From Bacteroidia bacterium (GTDB lineage Bacteria; Bacteroidota; Bacteroidia; SXHM01), in contig JAJVIC010000003.1 of NCBI GenBank assembly GCA_022072225.1, positions 1 through 64,000 on the forward strand: a stretch of 64,000 nt of DNA, read 5' to 3'. How positions within the stretch are numbered: position 1 is the first letter of the stretch; each line of letters starts with the position of its first letter. Position numbers and translations under genes: made by a program. The notes under the pieces are model-generated. The model was not told the DNA's origin, made no database searches, and was given only the letters and a program-made list of their open reading frames with translations. Shown piece after piece: positions 33,465-42,000 of the stretch.

Positions 33465-35504
33465 ATGAATGCAAAAGCAAATTTAGAGAGGAAGCAGAAG
33501 TATAGCCATTGGAGAGCAGCAGCATTAATTGGTGTGTATCTTTTAATGGGCATTCATATTGTCCACTGGAAAATTTACGGCAACACGCTTGCCCCGCTTG
33601 AACTGAATGAGGTGCTTTATACGCTTCATCTTGGCATCATCACCGCTGGTTTTATTTTCATGGGAGTTACCTTAATCGGAACTATCATTTTCGGCAGGTT
33701 TTTCTGTTCATGGGCTTGTCATATTCTTGCTTTGCAAGATCTTTCGGAATGGCTGCTCACAAAATTTCACATAAAACCCAAACCAATACAATCGCGCGCT
33801 TTCATTATTGTTCCTGTTGTTGCCATGCTCTATCTTTTTGTGTGGCCACAGTTTTCGCGAATTATATCTGGCAAAGAAATGACAAAATTGCATCTGCAGA
33901 CCGATTCGCAGGGATGGGCATCATTTATTACTAACGATTTCTGGAGAAATTTACCCAATATTCCGGTAACGTTGCTTACGTTTTTTGTATGCGGGTTTGC
34001 AATTATTTATTTTCTGGGAACACGAAGTTTTTGTCAGAAAGTTTGTCCTTACGGTGTAATTTTTTCTTTTGCCGATAAACTTGCTCCCGGAAAAATAAAA
34101 CTTTCTGGAGACTGCAATCAGTGCGGGCTTTGCACTGCACATTGCAGATCTCATATTATCGTTCACAAAGAAATTGAACAGTTTGGCAAGGTTGTAAATT
34201 CCAATTGCCTGAAAGATTTGGATTGCGTTGCCGTTTGCCCGAATGATGCCATAAAATTTGGGTTCACAAAACCATCTTTTTTTCAGTCATTTGAAAAACT
34301 AAACAATCATAAAACACATTACGCATTTTCGGTTGCCGAAGATATTTTACTCGGAATTTTAACACTGGTTTTAGTAATTATTTTTCGTGGATTATATGAT
34401 GCAGTTCCCTTTCTGCTTGCTATTACCATAGCAGTTTTGCTGGCATGGTTCAGCGTTTTGTTTCTCCGGATTTTCACAAAAGAATATGTTCATATTGGTA
34501 AAATTATTCTGAAGCAGGGTGAAAAAACCTACACTTCGGGAAAGTATTTTATTGCGTTGATGTTAGTTGCATTTATTTTCTCTGCGCACAGTGCATATGT
34601 GCATTATCACAATTACCGCGGTGATTTATTATACAACAGTTTTATCAAAAATAATCAGCAAGCCACTGCTACTGAACAAAACAGCACTGTTTTGAAAACT
34701 GCAAAAGAACATCTTGAAATGGCTTCAAACTGGGGAATTTTCACTCCTCTGAGTTTGAGTCGTGAACTTGCTGCCATTTATTTAACTGAAAAAGATTACC
34801 GAAGCGCAGAAACATATTTGAATAAAATGCTGGCTGCAAAAGCAGATGATAACGAAGCCCGTTTGCGTCTTGCAAAGCTTTATTTCGTTTCAAAACGGGA
34901 GAATGAAGCCATAGCTGAATTACAGAAAATTACAACAGATAAGAACAAACAAAAAGATTTTCAGGAACTGAAAACGCTGAGTGAAGCACATCTTACACTT
35001 GGTCATATTGAAGAGAAAAACGGTTTTGCTTCTTCTGCTTTAAATCATTATCGCGAAAGTTTAAAAGCAAGTCCTGAAAACATGGAAGCTATGCTGGCTT
35101 TGGGGGTAATGCTGATAAAAGGTGGACAATTTTCAGAGGCGGAAAAATATTTGAAGCAATGTAGTGAAGCAATGCCTTCATCAGCACTTGTTCATAATAA
35201 CCTGAGTGCAGTTTATATACGCATTAATAGGCACGATGAAGCGATTTATCACCTTAATAAACTTGTGCATTTGCAGCCCGAAAATCCTACTGCACATTAC
35301 AATCTTGGAATGCTTTTATTACGTGAAAGAAAAAACAAAGAAGCTGCTGAACTACTACAAAAAGCGATAGTCATAAAACCTGATTATGCCAATGCACACA
35401 TTGGTTTAGCAAAGGTGCTTGAAGACTCGGGCGAGAAAAGTAAAGCAGAAGTTCACAAACAAAAGGCTGTAGAATTAAAATTAACCGCACAACATAAAAA
35501 TTAA
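33465..35504 (+). CDS. Membrane Fe-S protein (NapH/CcoG-like) fused to TPR repeats
   Basis: 679 aa. The N-terminal 385 residues contain about six membrane helices and the NapH/FixG cysteine pattern: FFCSWACH (C81, C85), SFCQKVCPYG (C190, C194), and two 4Fe-4S sites, C217-C220-C223-C227 and C248-C254-C258. Such proteins pass quinol electrons to periplasmic partners or help copper-enzyme maturation. The C-terminal 260 residues are five or more TPR units, an uncommon fusion that should bind partner proteins. The next gene, 4 bp on, encodes a cytochrome c, a plausible electron partner. Confidence 0.9.
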   Translation: MNAKANLERKQKYSHWRAAALIGVYLLMGIHIVHWKIYGNTLAPLELNEVLYTLHLGIITAGFIFMGVTLIGTIIFGRFFCSWACHILALQDLSEWLLTKFHIKPKPIQSRAFIIVPVVAMLYLFVWPQFSRIISGKEMTKLHLQTDSQGWASFITNDFWRNLPNIPVTLLTFFVCGFAIIYFLGTRSFCQKVCPYGVIFSFADKLAPGKIKLSGDCNQCGLCTAHCRSHIIVHKEIEQFGKVVNSNCLKDLDCVAVCPNDAIKFGFTKPSFFQSFEKLNNHKTHYAFSVAEDILLGILTLVLVIIFRGLYDAVPFLLAITIAVLLAWFSVLFLRIFTKEYVHIGKIILKQGEKTYTSGKYFIALMLVAFIFSAHSAYVHYHNYRGDLLYNSFIKNNQQATATEQNSTVLKTAKEHLEMASNWGIFTPLSLSRELAAIYLTEKDYRSAETYLNKMLAAKADDNEARLRLAKLYFVSKRENEAIAELQKITTDKNKQKDFQELKTLSEAHLTLGHIEEKNGFASSALNHYRESLKASPENMEAMLALGVMLIKGGQFSEAEKYLKQCSEAMPSSALVHNNLSAVYIRINRHDEAIYHLNKLVHLQPENPTAHYNLGMLLLRERKNKEAAELLQKAIVIKPDYANAHIGLAKVLEDSGEKSKAEVHKQKAVELKLTAQHKN

Positions 35505-35508
35505 ACAC

Positions 35509-35922
35509 ATGCGCACACTGATTATAATTATTGTAATGCTTACAGCTTGGATAATTTTCAACGCAAACACACAAGTAAATAATGATGGTTGGGTTGCTCC
35601 AGCTTCTTACGACACGCTAAAAAATCCTTTTGCAAATAATGAAAAAGCAATTGCAGAAGGCAAGAAAATTTATGAAAGCACCTGTTGGTCCTGCCATGGT
35701 ATTACTGGCAAAGGCGATGGACCTGCAGCAGCAGCAACAAATCCTAAGCCTGCCGACCATACTTCGGATAAACTGTTGAGCGAAACTGATGGCGCCTTGT
35801 TGTGGAAAATAACAAAAGGCAAAGGACAAATGCCGGCATACGAACAACTATTTTCTAAACAACAGCGTTGGAAATTAGTTTGCTACATAAGAGAATTAGG
35901 AAAAAATCAAACTGTAAAATGA
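35509..35922 (+). CDS. Class I cytochrome c, membrane-anchored
   Basis: A 137-aa protein with an N-terminal signal-anchor (residues 3-18) and a single mono-haem domain: C59-W-S-C62-H63, and M108 in GKGQMPAY as the probable sixth haem ligand. GKKIYESTCWSCHGITGKGD is typical of small periplasmic electron carriers. It sits 4 bp after the Fe-S/TPR gene and overlaps the DUF5777 gene by 4 bp (ATGA), so the three are translationally linked. Confidence 0.95.
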   Translation: MRTLIIIIVMLTAWIIFNANTQVNNDGWVAPASYDTLKNPFANNEKAIAEGKKIYESTCWSCHGITGKGDGPAAAATNPKPADHTSDKLLSETDGALLWKITKGKGQMPAYEQLFSKQQRWKLVCYIRELGKNQTVK

Positions 35923-36815
35923 AATACGTTCTTGCGATTTTAATTCTTCTCGCAGCATCAGTAATTCCTTCCTATTCGCAGGAAGAAGAGATAACGTATG
36001 TAACTATTTTTCGCAGTATTCAACTCATTAATATGCAAACTGCTGAAGTTATTCCGCAGAAGGGATTTGATTTCAGTATTCGCCACCGGTTTGGAATGAT
36101 AGGTGCTGACAGTTCGGTCTATCAGCAGTTTCTCGGACTTGATTTGCCTGCAAACATTCGCTTTGGGTTTGCTTTTCCAATACTTAAAAATTTATATGTT
36201 GGAGCCGGCAGAACAAAAACCGGCAAAACAATTGACCTGGAAGCAAAATATCTTTTTCTACGGCAAACCGAAGACAATAAAATGCCGTTTTCAATTGCTG
36301 CGTATTTCAACACCGGAATAATGACTGATAAATTTCCCAAAGTGCCTGACTATGCTTATTTCTCTGATAACACAACTCCATTTGAATATAAATTCAGCCA
36401 CCGTTTGGGTTATAACATTCAACTTATTTTTGCGCGAAAATTTTCTGAACGCATTTCATTTCAAATTGCTCCTGTTCTCATTTATAAAAATCTGGTTGCA
36501 GCGGGTGCAGAAAACCACACGTTTTCAATTCCTGTTGGCGGAGCAATAAAAACAAGTTTGAAATCATCAGTGATTTTTGAATATGCATATCGTTTTAACA
36601 ACCGTCCTGAACATAATGATTACCCGCTTTCCATTGCATGGGAATCGGGAACAGTTGGGCACACTTTTCAGATTGTTATATCTTCGTCAAACGAACTGCT
36701 TGAGCAGGAAACCTACACTAAAAAATCATTCAATTATCTGAAAGGAAATTTTGCGCTTGGTTTTAATATGCGAAGAGTGTTCTGGTATAAAAAGAAAAAG
36801 TTGCCGCCACAATGA
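35919..36815 (+). CDS. DUF5777-type outer-membrane beta-barrel
   Basis: 298 aa from the ATG at 35919, overlapping the cytochrome stop. A signal peptide (ending SYSQ) is followed by repeated amphipathic strands and the family motif FRSIQLINMQTAEVIPQKGF, DFSIRHRFG. DUF5777 barrels are frequently linked with cytochrome and Fe-S genes in Bacteroidota, as I recall; their substrate is not known. The 3' end overlaps the next cytochrome gene by 4 bp. Confidence 0.85.
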   Translation: MKYVLAILILLAASVIPSYSQEEEITYVTIFRSIQLINMQTAEVIPQKGFDFSIRHRFGMIGADSSVYQQFLGLDLPANIRFGFAFPILKNLYVGAGRTKTGKTIDLEAKYLFLRQTEDNKMPFSIAAYFNTGIMTDKFPKVPDYAYFSDNTTPFEYKFSHRLGYNIQLIFARKFSERISFQIAPVLIYKNLVAAGAENHTFSIPVGGAIKTSLKSSVIFEYAYRFNNRPEHNDYPLSIAWESGTVGHTFQIVISSSNELLEQETYTKKSFNYLKGNFALGFNMRRVFWYKKKKLPPQ

Positions 36816-37201
36816 AAAGAATTTTAGTAAGTATTTTTTTAATTACACTCATTTTTTCTGCATGCCGCAAAGACAGCGGACCTTACATCAATACACCCGA
36901 TGAACCTGAGCCGGTGAGTTTTGCAAATGATATTCAGCCAATTTTCGATTCCTATTGTATTTCATGTCACGATGAAAACCATTCTTATCTGAATTTAAAA
37001 TCATGCTGTTCGTGGTATGAACTTTCGGCAACAGGATACAACGCGCCCTACCTCGATACAATAAATCCTGAACAAAGCACGTTATTTAAGAGAATAACAG
37101 GTGTTGTTGCACCGGTAATGCCTTCAACCGGAAGTCCGCTTGCACAAACAGATATTGACATCATTAAAAAATGGATTGAAGAAGGAGCAAAAAATAATTG
37201 A
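36812..37201 (+). CDS. c-type cytochrome lipoprotein
   Basis: A 129-aa lipoprotein with a lipobox ending at C18 (IFSAC), then a haem-binding C49-I-S-C52-H53 within DIQPIFDSYCISCHDENH. A later methionine (APVMPSTG) may be the axial ligand. The domain resembles the small cytochromes of Planctomycete/DUF1587-type context. An extra CC pair (KSCCSW) is unusual. It shares ATGA overlap with the barrel gene, so both are probably made together at the outer membrane. Confidence 0.9.
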   Translation: MKRILVSIFLITLIFSACRKDSGPYINTPDEPEPVSFANDIQPIFDSYCISCHDENHSYLNLKSCCSWYELSATGYNAPYLDTINPEQSTLFKRITGVVAPVMPSTGSPLAQTDIDIIKKWIEEGAKNN

Positions 37202-37213
37202 CAGTATTCAGAT

Positions 37214-37732
37214 ATGAATAAAAAACGTGTTTTATTCTTTATTTCTGTATTGGTTTCAGTAAGCAATTTAACTTATTCGCAGGATAAGTTTGGTGTTGGT
37301 GTTTCGGCTATTTATAATTTTCAAACCGAAGCTGTAGGCGTTGGAGCAAGATCTGAAATTGGTTTATTCAATCGTTTTTCGGTTGTTCCGCAGGTAATGT
37401 ATTTCATGCCTTTCAACAAAGTTCACGAATTGTTTGGAACGGTAAATTTTCATTATCGTCTTTTTTATCTCGGCAAATTTTATCCTTATCTGATTGCCGG
37501 TGGCAGTGCCAATTACTGGATGAATTATGCTGAATCGCACTGGAGCAGAGCAAAACCGTTTAATGTAATTGCTGAAGTTGGTGCAGGTGCAGCCTATGGA
37601 GACGGAAAGTTTCGTCCGTTTGCTGAATACCATTATAATCCTGTTTGGCTGGAAGGCAGCATTCACATTGGACTAATGTATTACCCCGACTGGATGCATG
37701 GCAGCAGAAGTTCGTGCCCCGCTTATCAATAA
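37214..37732 (+). CDS. Outer-membrane beta-barrel-like hypothetical protein
   Basis: A 172-aa exported protein (signal peptide ending TYSQ) with short amphipathic strands: KFGVGVSAIYNFQTEAVGVG and a closing IHIGLMYYPD. Small porin-like or OmpW/OmpA-like barrels look similar. The end carries an unusual C (SSCPAYQ). It is the sixth gene of the run that begins at 30499, 12 bp after the lipocytochrome gene. Confidence 0.72.
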   Translation: MNKKRVLFFISVLVSVSNLTYSQDKFGVGVSAIYNFQTEAVGVGARSEIGLFNRFSVVPQVMYFMPFNKVHELFGTVNFHYRLFYLGKFYPYLIAGGSANYWMNYAESHWSRAKPFNVIAEVGAGAAYGDGKFRPFAEYHYNPVWLEGSIHIGLMYYPDWMHGSRSSCPAYQ

Positions 37733-37769
37733 AATCAACTGAAATTATTAACCTCAAAAATTTAATAAT

Positions 37770-38687
37770 ATGAAAAACAAAATTAATCTTCTGCTATTGG
37801 TGTTTTCAGTTGCGTTTATGTTTTTTTCGTCCTGTTCAAAACAGCGGATTGAAATGAACGAATACGAATCGCCCAACGATTTTATGTATAACAATCGCCC
37901 CGAAGAGCAAATCTTTATTCTAAATGGCGACAGCGGTGGTCCGATTATAGGCAATCAGAACACGCATTTATGGATGGACAGTTCTATTTTTATGTATTCC
38001 AACGGAAATGATGTCAGCTATCCTATCATCATCAAACTGATTGAAGTTTATAAGCCCAAAGACATGGAATTGTATGCCATGCCAACAGTTGCTCAGGGAA
38101 ATTTATTAGTTACCGCAGGCGAAATAAGAGTTCGCGCGTTTAAAGATAATGACGAGTTGGTGCTGAAACATGGGAAAGTATATGCGGCAAAAACTCCGGC
38201 AGTAAACCTTGTTCCGCAAATGTCAATTTTCTATGGGAAAGAAATGGGCGATATTATTGACTGGATGGACAATGCCTCGGATGTTAGCAGTAGTCCGGGA
38301 GTTGATGCGCTTGAATTTATTCAACCCGATTCTGCCGAGTATTACAGCCTGCTTGTTCCTGTTATGGGCTGGATTAATTGCGATTATTTTTATGATAGTC
38401 CAAACCCGTTAACAACCATCACTTTTGAATCAGATGATGACGACCTTACCAATGTGATGAAATTTCTATACTTCCCCGATATAAAATCAGTGATGCAGAT
38501 TTATGAAAACAGCGGAGTTAATGTTCCAATCGGTTCAACGGTAAAAGTGCTTTGCTTCGCGCAAAATTCTTCAGGAAGCATGTTTCATTACTATGAGCAG
38601 ATAACAGTTGCAGCTAATCAAACAGTGAATGTTACTATGTCGGAAATTTCGGAAACAGATTTGTTAACACTGATGGATGGACTGTAA
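37770..38687 (+). CDS. Hypothetical lipoprotein
   Basis: A 305-aa lipoprotein with lipobox FFSSC (C at about 22) and no recognised domain. The first part is hydrophilic, the middle has beta stretches (SYPIIIKLIEVYKPKDMEL, VRAFKDNDELVLKHGKVYA) reminiscent of an Ig-like fold, and an acidic DDDD lies near residue 230. It follows the barrel gene by 37 bp. Confidence 0.72.
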   Translation: MKNKINLLLLVFSVAFMFFSSCSKQRIEMNEYESPNDFMYNNRPEEQIFILNGDSGGPIIGNQNTHLWMDSSIFMYSNGNDVSYPIIIKLIEVYKPKDMELYAMPTVAQGNLLVTAGEIRVRAFKDNDELVLKHGKVYAAKTPAVNLVPQMSIFYGKEMGDIIDWMDNASDVSSSPGVDALEFIQPDSAEYYSLLVPVMGWINCDYFYDSPNPLTTITFESDDDDLTNVMKFLYFPDIKSVMQIYENSGVNVPIGSTVKVLCFAQNSSGSMFHYYEQITVAANQTVNVTMSEISETDLLTLMDGL

Positions 38688-38702
38688 GAAAGTATAGCGT
38701 TG

Positions 38703-39941
38703 ATGATGGAAAAAGTAGAGTTGTTATCACCAGCCGGCTCGTTTGAATCGCTGCAGGCAGCTATACAAGCAGGTGCTGATGCTGTTTATTTCGGTATTGA
38801 GCAGTTAAACATGCGCGCACGCTCAAGCAATAATTTTACAATTGAAGACTTGCCCCTGATTAAAAAAACATGCGCTGAGGCGAAAGTTAAAATCTATCTT
38901 ACTTTAAACACGATTATTTACGATCATGATGTAACACTGATGAAAAGCATTGTAAGCAGTGCGAAGAAAAATAAAATTGATGCAATTATCGCCTGTGACC
39001 ATGCTGTGTTGAGTTATGCAAAACAAATGCGGATACCTGTTCATATTTCAACACAGGCAAATGTTTGCAATGTTGAAAGTGTTCAATTTTATTCTGCTTA
39101 TGCCGATACTATCGTGCTTGCAAGGGAATTAAGTCTGCGTCAGGTTTCCGAAATAGTTAAACAAATAAAAAGAAAGAATATAAAAGGCCCCTTAGGAAAA
39201 AATGTAAAAATTGAAGTGTTTGCACATGGCGCTTTGTGCATGGCAATCTCAGGAAAATGTTACTTGAGTCTGCATTCAAATTTTGCTTCTGCAAACCGTG
39301 GCGCTTGTGTGCAAAACTGCAGACGTGCTTATATTGTTAAAGACAAAGAAGATGAAGTTGAAGTTGAAGTTGATAATGAATATATCATGTCTGCGCAGGA
39401 TTTATGCACTATCAGTTTCCTTGATAAACTCATAAAAACCGGAGTAGGTGTTCTAAAAATTGAAGGACGCGGACGTGCAGCCGATTATGTTTACACGACT
39501 ACAAAGTGCTATCGTGAAGCTATTGATGCATTCTACAATGGCAGTTACACAAAATCAAAAATTGAAAAATGGCTTGATGAATTATCAACCGTGTTTAACC
39601 GTGGTTTTTGGGGTGGTTATTACTTGGGTAAAAAAATGGGAGAGTGGGCTGACTCGGCAGGCTCAAAAGCAACTAAAACAAAAATTTATATCGGAAAAGG
39701 AACAGGATATTACAGCGATAAAAAAGTTGGTGAGTTTAAATTGGAATCCAACCAGCTTTCTGTTGGAAATGACTTACTAATTACAGGACCAACTACTGGC
39801 GTTATTTATACATCAGCTAAAGAACTGCGGGTAAACAACACTCCGGTTGATATTGTTAAAAAAGGCGAATTATTTTCACTTCCGGTTCCTCAAAAAATCC
39901 GTCCTTCCGATAAGTTGTATAAATTGACTCATGGTTCATGA
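38703..39941 (+). CDS. U32 family peptidase-like protein (UbiU/RlhA type)
   Basis: 412 aa from the ATG at 38703. The TIM-barrel domain starts VELLSPAGSFESLQAAIQAG and contains DAVYFG, the STQANVCN and FAHGALCMAISGKCYLS signatures, and four cysteines for a 4Fe-4S cluster (C in GALC, GKC, GACVQNC). Relatives such as UbiU/UbiV and RlhA modify ubiquinone or rRNA by O2-independent hydroxylation. In E. coli, ubiU lies near yhbP, as this gene lies near a YhbP homologue. Role here: probably an anaerobic hydroxylation, but the substrate is unknown. It overlaps the ferredoxin gene by 4 bp. Confidence 0.88.
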   Translation: MMEKVELLSPAGSFESLQAAIQAGADAVYFGIEQLNMRARSSNNFTIEDLPLIKKTCAEAKVKIYLTLNTIIYDHDVTLMKSIVSSAKKNKIDAIIACDHAVLSYAKQMRIPVHISTQANVCNVESVQFYSAYADTIVLARELSLRQVSEIVKQIKRKNIKGPLGKNVKIEVFAHGALCMAISGKCYLSLHSNFASANRGACVQNCRRAYIVKDKEDEVEVEVDNEYIMSAQDLCTISFLDKLIKTGVGVLKIEGRGRAADYVYTTTKCYREAIDAFYNGSYTKSKIEKWLDELSTVFNRGFWGGYYLGKKMGEWADSAGSKATKTKIYIGKGTGYYSDKKVGEFKLESNQLSVGNDLLITGPTTGVIYTSAKELRVNNTPVDIVKKGELFSLPVPQKIRPSDKLYKLTHGS

Positions 39942-40168
39942 TTCGGATTATTCATTTTCGTGAAAAATGTGTAGGGTGCAATGCATGCGTTGAAGCAGCA
40001 CCTTTCAGGTGGCGTATTTCGCGCAAAGACGGGAAAAGCATTTTAATTGGCGGAAAAGAACGAAAAAATGTTTTTTCACTGCTTACCGGTGAGGATGAAT
40101 TTCTTGCAAATATTTCTGCTTCGGAAAACTGCCCCGTAAAGATTATTAAACTGGAAAAACTAAATTAA
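39938..40168 (+). CDS. Ferredoxin-like 4Fe-4S protein
   Basis: A 76-aa single-cluster ferredoxin-like protein with C11-x2-C14-x2-C17 and a final cysteine in ENCPVKII. The middle RWRISRKDGKSILIGG is typical of short Bacteroidota ferredoxins that stand beside U32 proteins. It overlaps the U32 gene by 4 bp and is followed with no gap by the flavin-fold gene, so it likely donates electrons to one of them. Confidence 0.85.
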   Translation: MIRIIHFREKCVGCNACVEAAPFRWRISRKDGKSILIGGKERKNVFSLLTGEDEFLANISASENCPVKIIKLEKLN

Positions 40169-40585
40169 ATGGACGAAAGAATTGTAAAATTTATCAGCAG
40201 TCAGAAGTGCATTACTATTTGCACAGCAGAAAATAATAAACCGTATTGCGCTAATTGTTTTTACGCTTTTATACCCGAAGAAAATATTCTTGTTTTTAAA
40301 TCAGATAGAAACACAAAACATATTTTGCAGGCGTTGGCAAATAATTATGTTGCCGGAACTATTTTGGCTGATGTGGAAACAACGGGAACACTGAGAGGAA
40401 TTCAGTTCACTGCGGCTTTCAATATTCCTTCTGACAACCTGGTTGAAAAATCAAAAAAAGCATATTATAACAGATTTCCATTTGCGCTCGCTGTTCCCGG
40501 TGATTTATGGACAGTAGAATTAGTTACAGTAAAGCTGACAGACAATATTTTAGGCTTTGGTAAAAAACTGAATTGGCAAAAATGA
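40169..40585 (+). CDS. YhbP-like flavin-binding-fold protein
   Basis: A 138-aa split-barrel protein of the pyridoxamine 5'-phosphate oxidase-like superfamily, COG3787/YhbP-like: KCITICTAENNKPYCANCFY, ILVFKSDRNTKHIL and GIQFTAAFNIP. Cofactor use is unknown. Together with the U32 and ferredoxin genes it forms a three-gene unit that parallels E. coli yhbP-ubiU neighbours. Confidence 0.82.
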   Translation: MDERIVKFISSQKCITICTAENNKPYCANCFYAFIPEENILVFKSDRNTKHILQALANNYVAGTILADVETTGTLRGIQFTAAFNIPSDNLVEKSKKAYYNRFPFALAVPGDLWTVELVTVKLTDNILGFGKKLNWQK

Positions 40586-40626
40586 AACTTATAGTTAACT
40601 GATTCTTTTTGTGTTTTATTCAAAAT

Positions 40627-40708
40627 ATGATTATACTCATAGCTGAGTAGTATCAGGAAATTATATGATTTTAATCATATTGATACATGATAAAAAAGAC
40701 AAAGTTTG
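40627..40708 (+). promoter_or_regulatory. Two FNR-like operators and -7 octamer of the FNR-type gene
   Basis: ATGATTTTAATCAT at 40665-40678 (centre 40671.5) lies 29.5 bp before octamer AAAGTTTG (40701-40708). A second site, ATGATTATACTCAT at 40627-40640, lies 38 bp upstream centre to centre. The tandem arrangement suggests autoregulation of the gene at 40728. Confidence 0.72.
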
Positions 40709-40727
40709 TTCAGTAAAACATTCAATC

Positions 40728-41447
40728 ATGAATCGATTAAAAGAAAATATCGAAGTTACTTCTTGCGATGAATGCCCTACTGCAGGCAGTTCTATTTTTT
40801 GTGTTCTAAATAAAATTGAGTTGTCAGATATTTCAGAAAACAAGTCGTTTATATTTTATAAAAAGGGGCAGATAATTTTCTTTGAAGGGAATCATCCGCA
40901 GGGTTTATATTGCATTTTTTCTGGAAAAGTTAAGATTCACAAACTCGGACATGATGGGAATGAACAAATATTCCGCCTTGCAAAAAAAGGAAACATTATA
41001 GGCTATAGAGCTTTATTGAGTAATGACAATTACCATGCTTCAGCAACAGCAATTGAAGATTCTCTTATTTGCTATTTCCCAAAATCTGTTTACCAGAGTC
41101 AGATTGCAAGCAATCATAAACTTGCGCTTCAAATAATTAAATTGTTATCATCTGATTTAAAGTTGGCCGAAATTAAAGCAATGAATTTTGTTCAAAAACA
41201 TGTTCGCGAAAGGGTGGCAGAAACTATATTATTACTGAAAGATTTTTTTGGTGTAGAGGAAGATAATGTAACAATAAATACTGTTCTAACGCGCGAGTCA
41301 ATTGGAAATATCTCAGGAACAACAACCGAAACAGCTATAAGAATTTTGTCGGATTTTAATAAATCTAAAGTTGTTGAATTGGTTGGTAAAAAAATAAAGA
41401 TTATAAATCTTAAAGAACTTATTAAAATAGCTAATCTTACCGAATAG
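40728..41447 (+). CDS. FNR-type CRP-family transcription regulator
   Basis: 239 aa from the ATG at 40728. The in-frame ATG at 40665 lies inside an operator palindrome and upstream of the -7 octamer, so I reject it. The N-terminus has C13-x2-C16-x8-C25, and C115 (SLICYFP) stands where E. coli FNR has C122, a probable Fe-S cluster. The cyclic-nucleotide-like barrel follows, then a long dimer helix, then a winged helix with recognition residues E191-T-A-I194-R195. FNR has ExxSR, so S is replaced by I, which may fit a site with ATGA instead of TTGA. It is likely the master regulator of the boxes in this window. Confidence 0.9.
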   Translation: MNRLKENIEVTSCDECPTAGSSIFCVLNKIELSDISENKSFIFYKKGQIIFFEGNHPQGLYCIFSGKVKIHKLGHDGNEQIFRLAKKGNIIGYRALLSNDNYHASATAIEDSLICYFPKSVYQSQIASNHKLALQIIKLLSSDLKLAEIKAMNFVQKHVRERVAETILLLKDFFGVEEDNVTINTVLTRESIGNISGTTTETAIRILSDFNKSKVVELVGKKIKIINLKELIKIANLTE

Positions 41448-41469
41448 TTTACTTCTTCAATACGCACCT

Positions 41470-42000
41470 TTAGAATAGCTTCATCAATTCATTGATTTGT
41501 TTCTCTAGATTTGGTTTTGTATTCAGCAGCATTTCGTTGTCTGCATCAATAAATCTAAAATAAATATTCTCAAGCTCCTTATCAATAAAAAGCATTTCTG
41601 CTATTTGAAAAACCTCATCATTTTCCACAGCAATATGATTCAGTAATGCTTCAGCATATACGTGCATTTGTTGTTGTGTTCTCAAATAATCTTTTTTCAA
41701 CAGATAATATTCAACACTATTTATCATTTCGCGGAACTCGTCATGGTTATTATACATCTCTTTTATTATTCCGTCTTTTAGTAACTCATTTTTGTTAACC
41801 ATTTCAGGGAATAAAATCAGGTTCTCTTTTTTATGGTGAATTTTATCTGCGTATTCTCGAAAAAATTGAAGCAAATTAGTTGTAACTTCTGAATATAACT
41901 TATCATTTTTTCCGATAAGAATATCAGCCTTTAGAGCAACATCAACAGCTGATGAAATAATATCATGCTCGATTATCAATAGTTTAATCGGGTTTTTCAT
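41470..42000 (-). CDS. Hemerythrin-like HHE-domain protein
   Basis: A 176-aa four-helix protein with hemerythrin-type ligands: EHD near residue 12, KIHHKKE near 55, NHDEFR near 86 and LNHIAVENDEVF near 122. Family members bind O2 or repair Fe-S clusters after NO stress (Ric/YtfE) through a di-iron site. It is the last gene of the minus-strand operon, overlapping the UbiA gene by 4 bp, and runs convergent with the FNR gene. Confidence 0.87.
   Translation of the reverse strand: MKNPIKLLIIEHDIISSAVDVALKADILIGKNDKLYSEVTTNLLQFFREYADKIHHKKENLILFPEMVNKNELLKDGIIKEMYNNHDEFREMINSVEYYLLKKDYLRTQQQMHVYAEALLNHIAVENDEVFQIAEMLFIDKELENIYFRFIDADNEMLLNTKPNLEKQINELMKLF

Noticed and set aside
40665-40727. Upstream start for the FNR-type gene
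   Set aside because: The extra codons cover an operator palindrome and the -7 octamer; the start at 40728 fits the FNR N-terminus.
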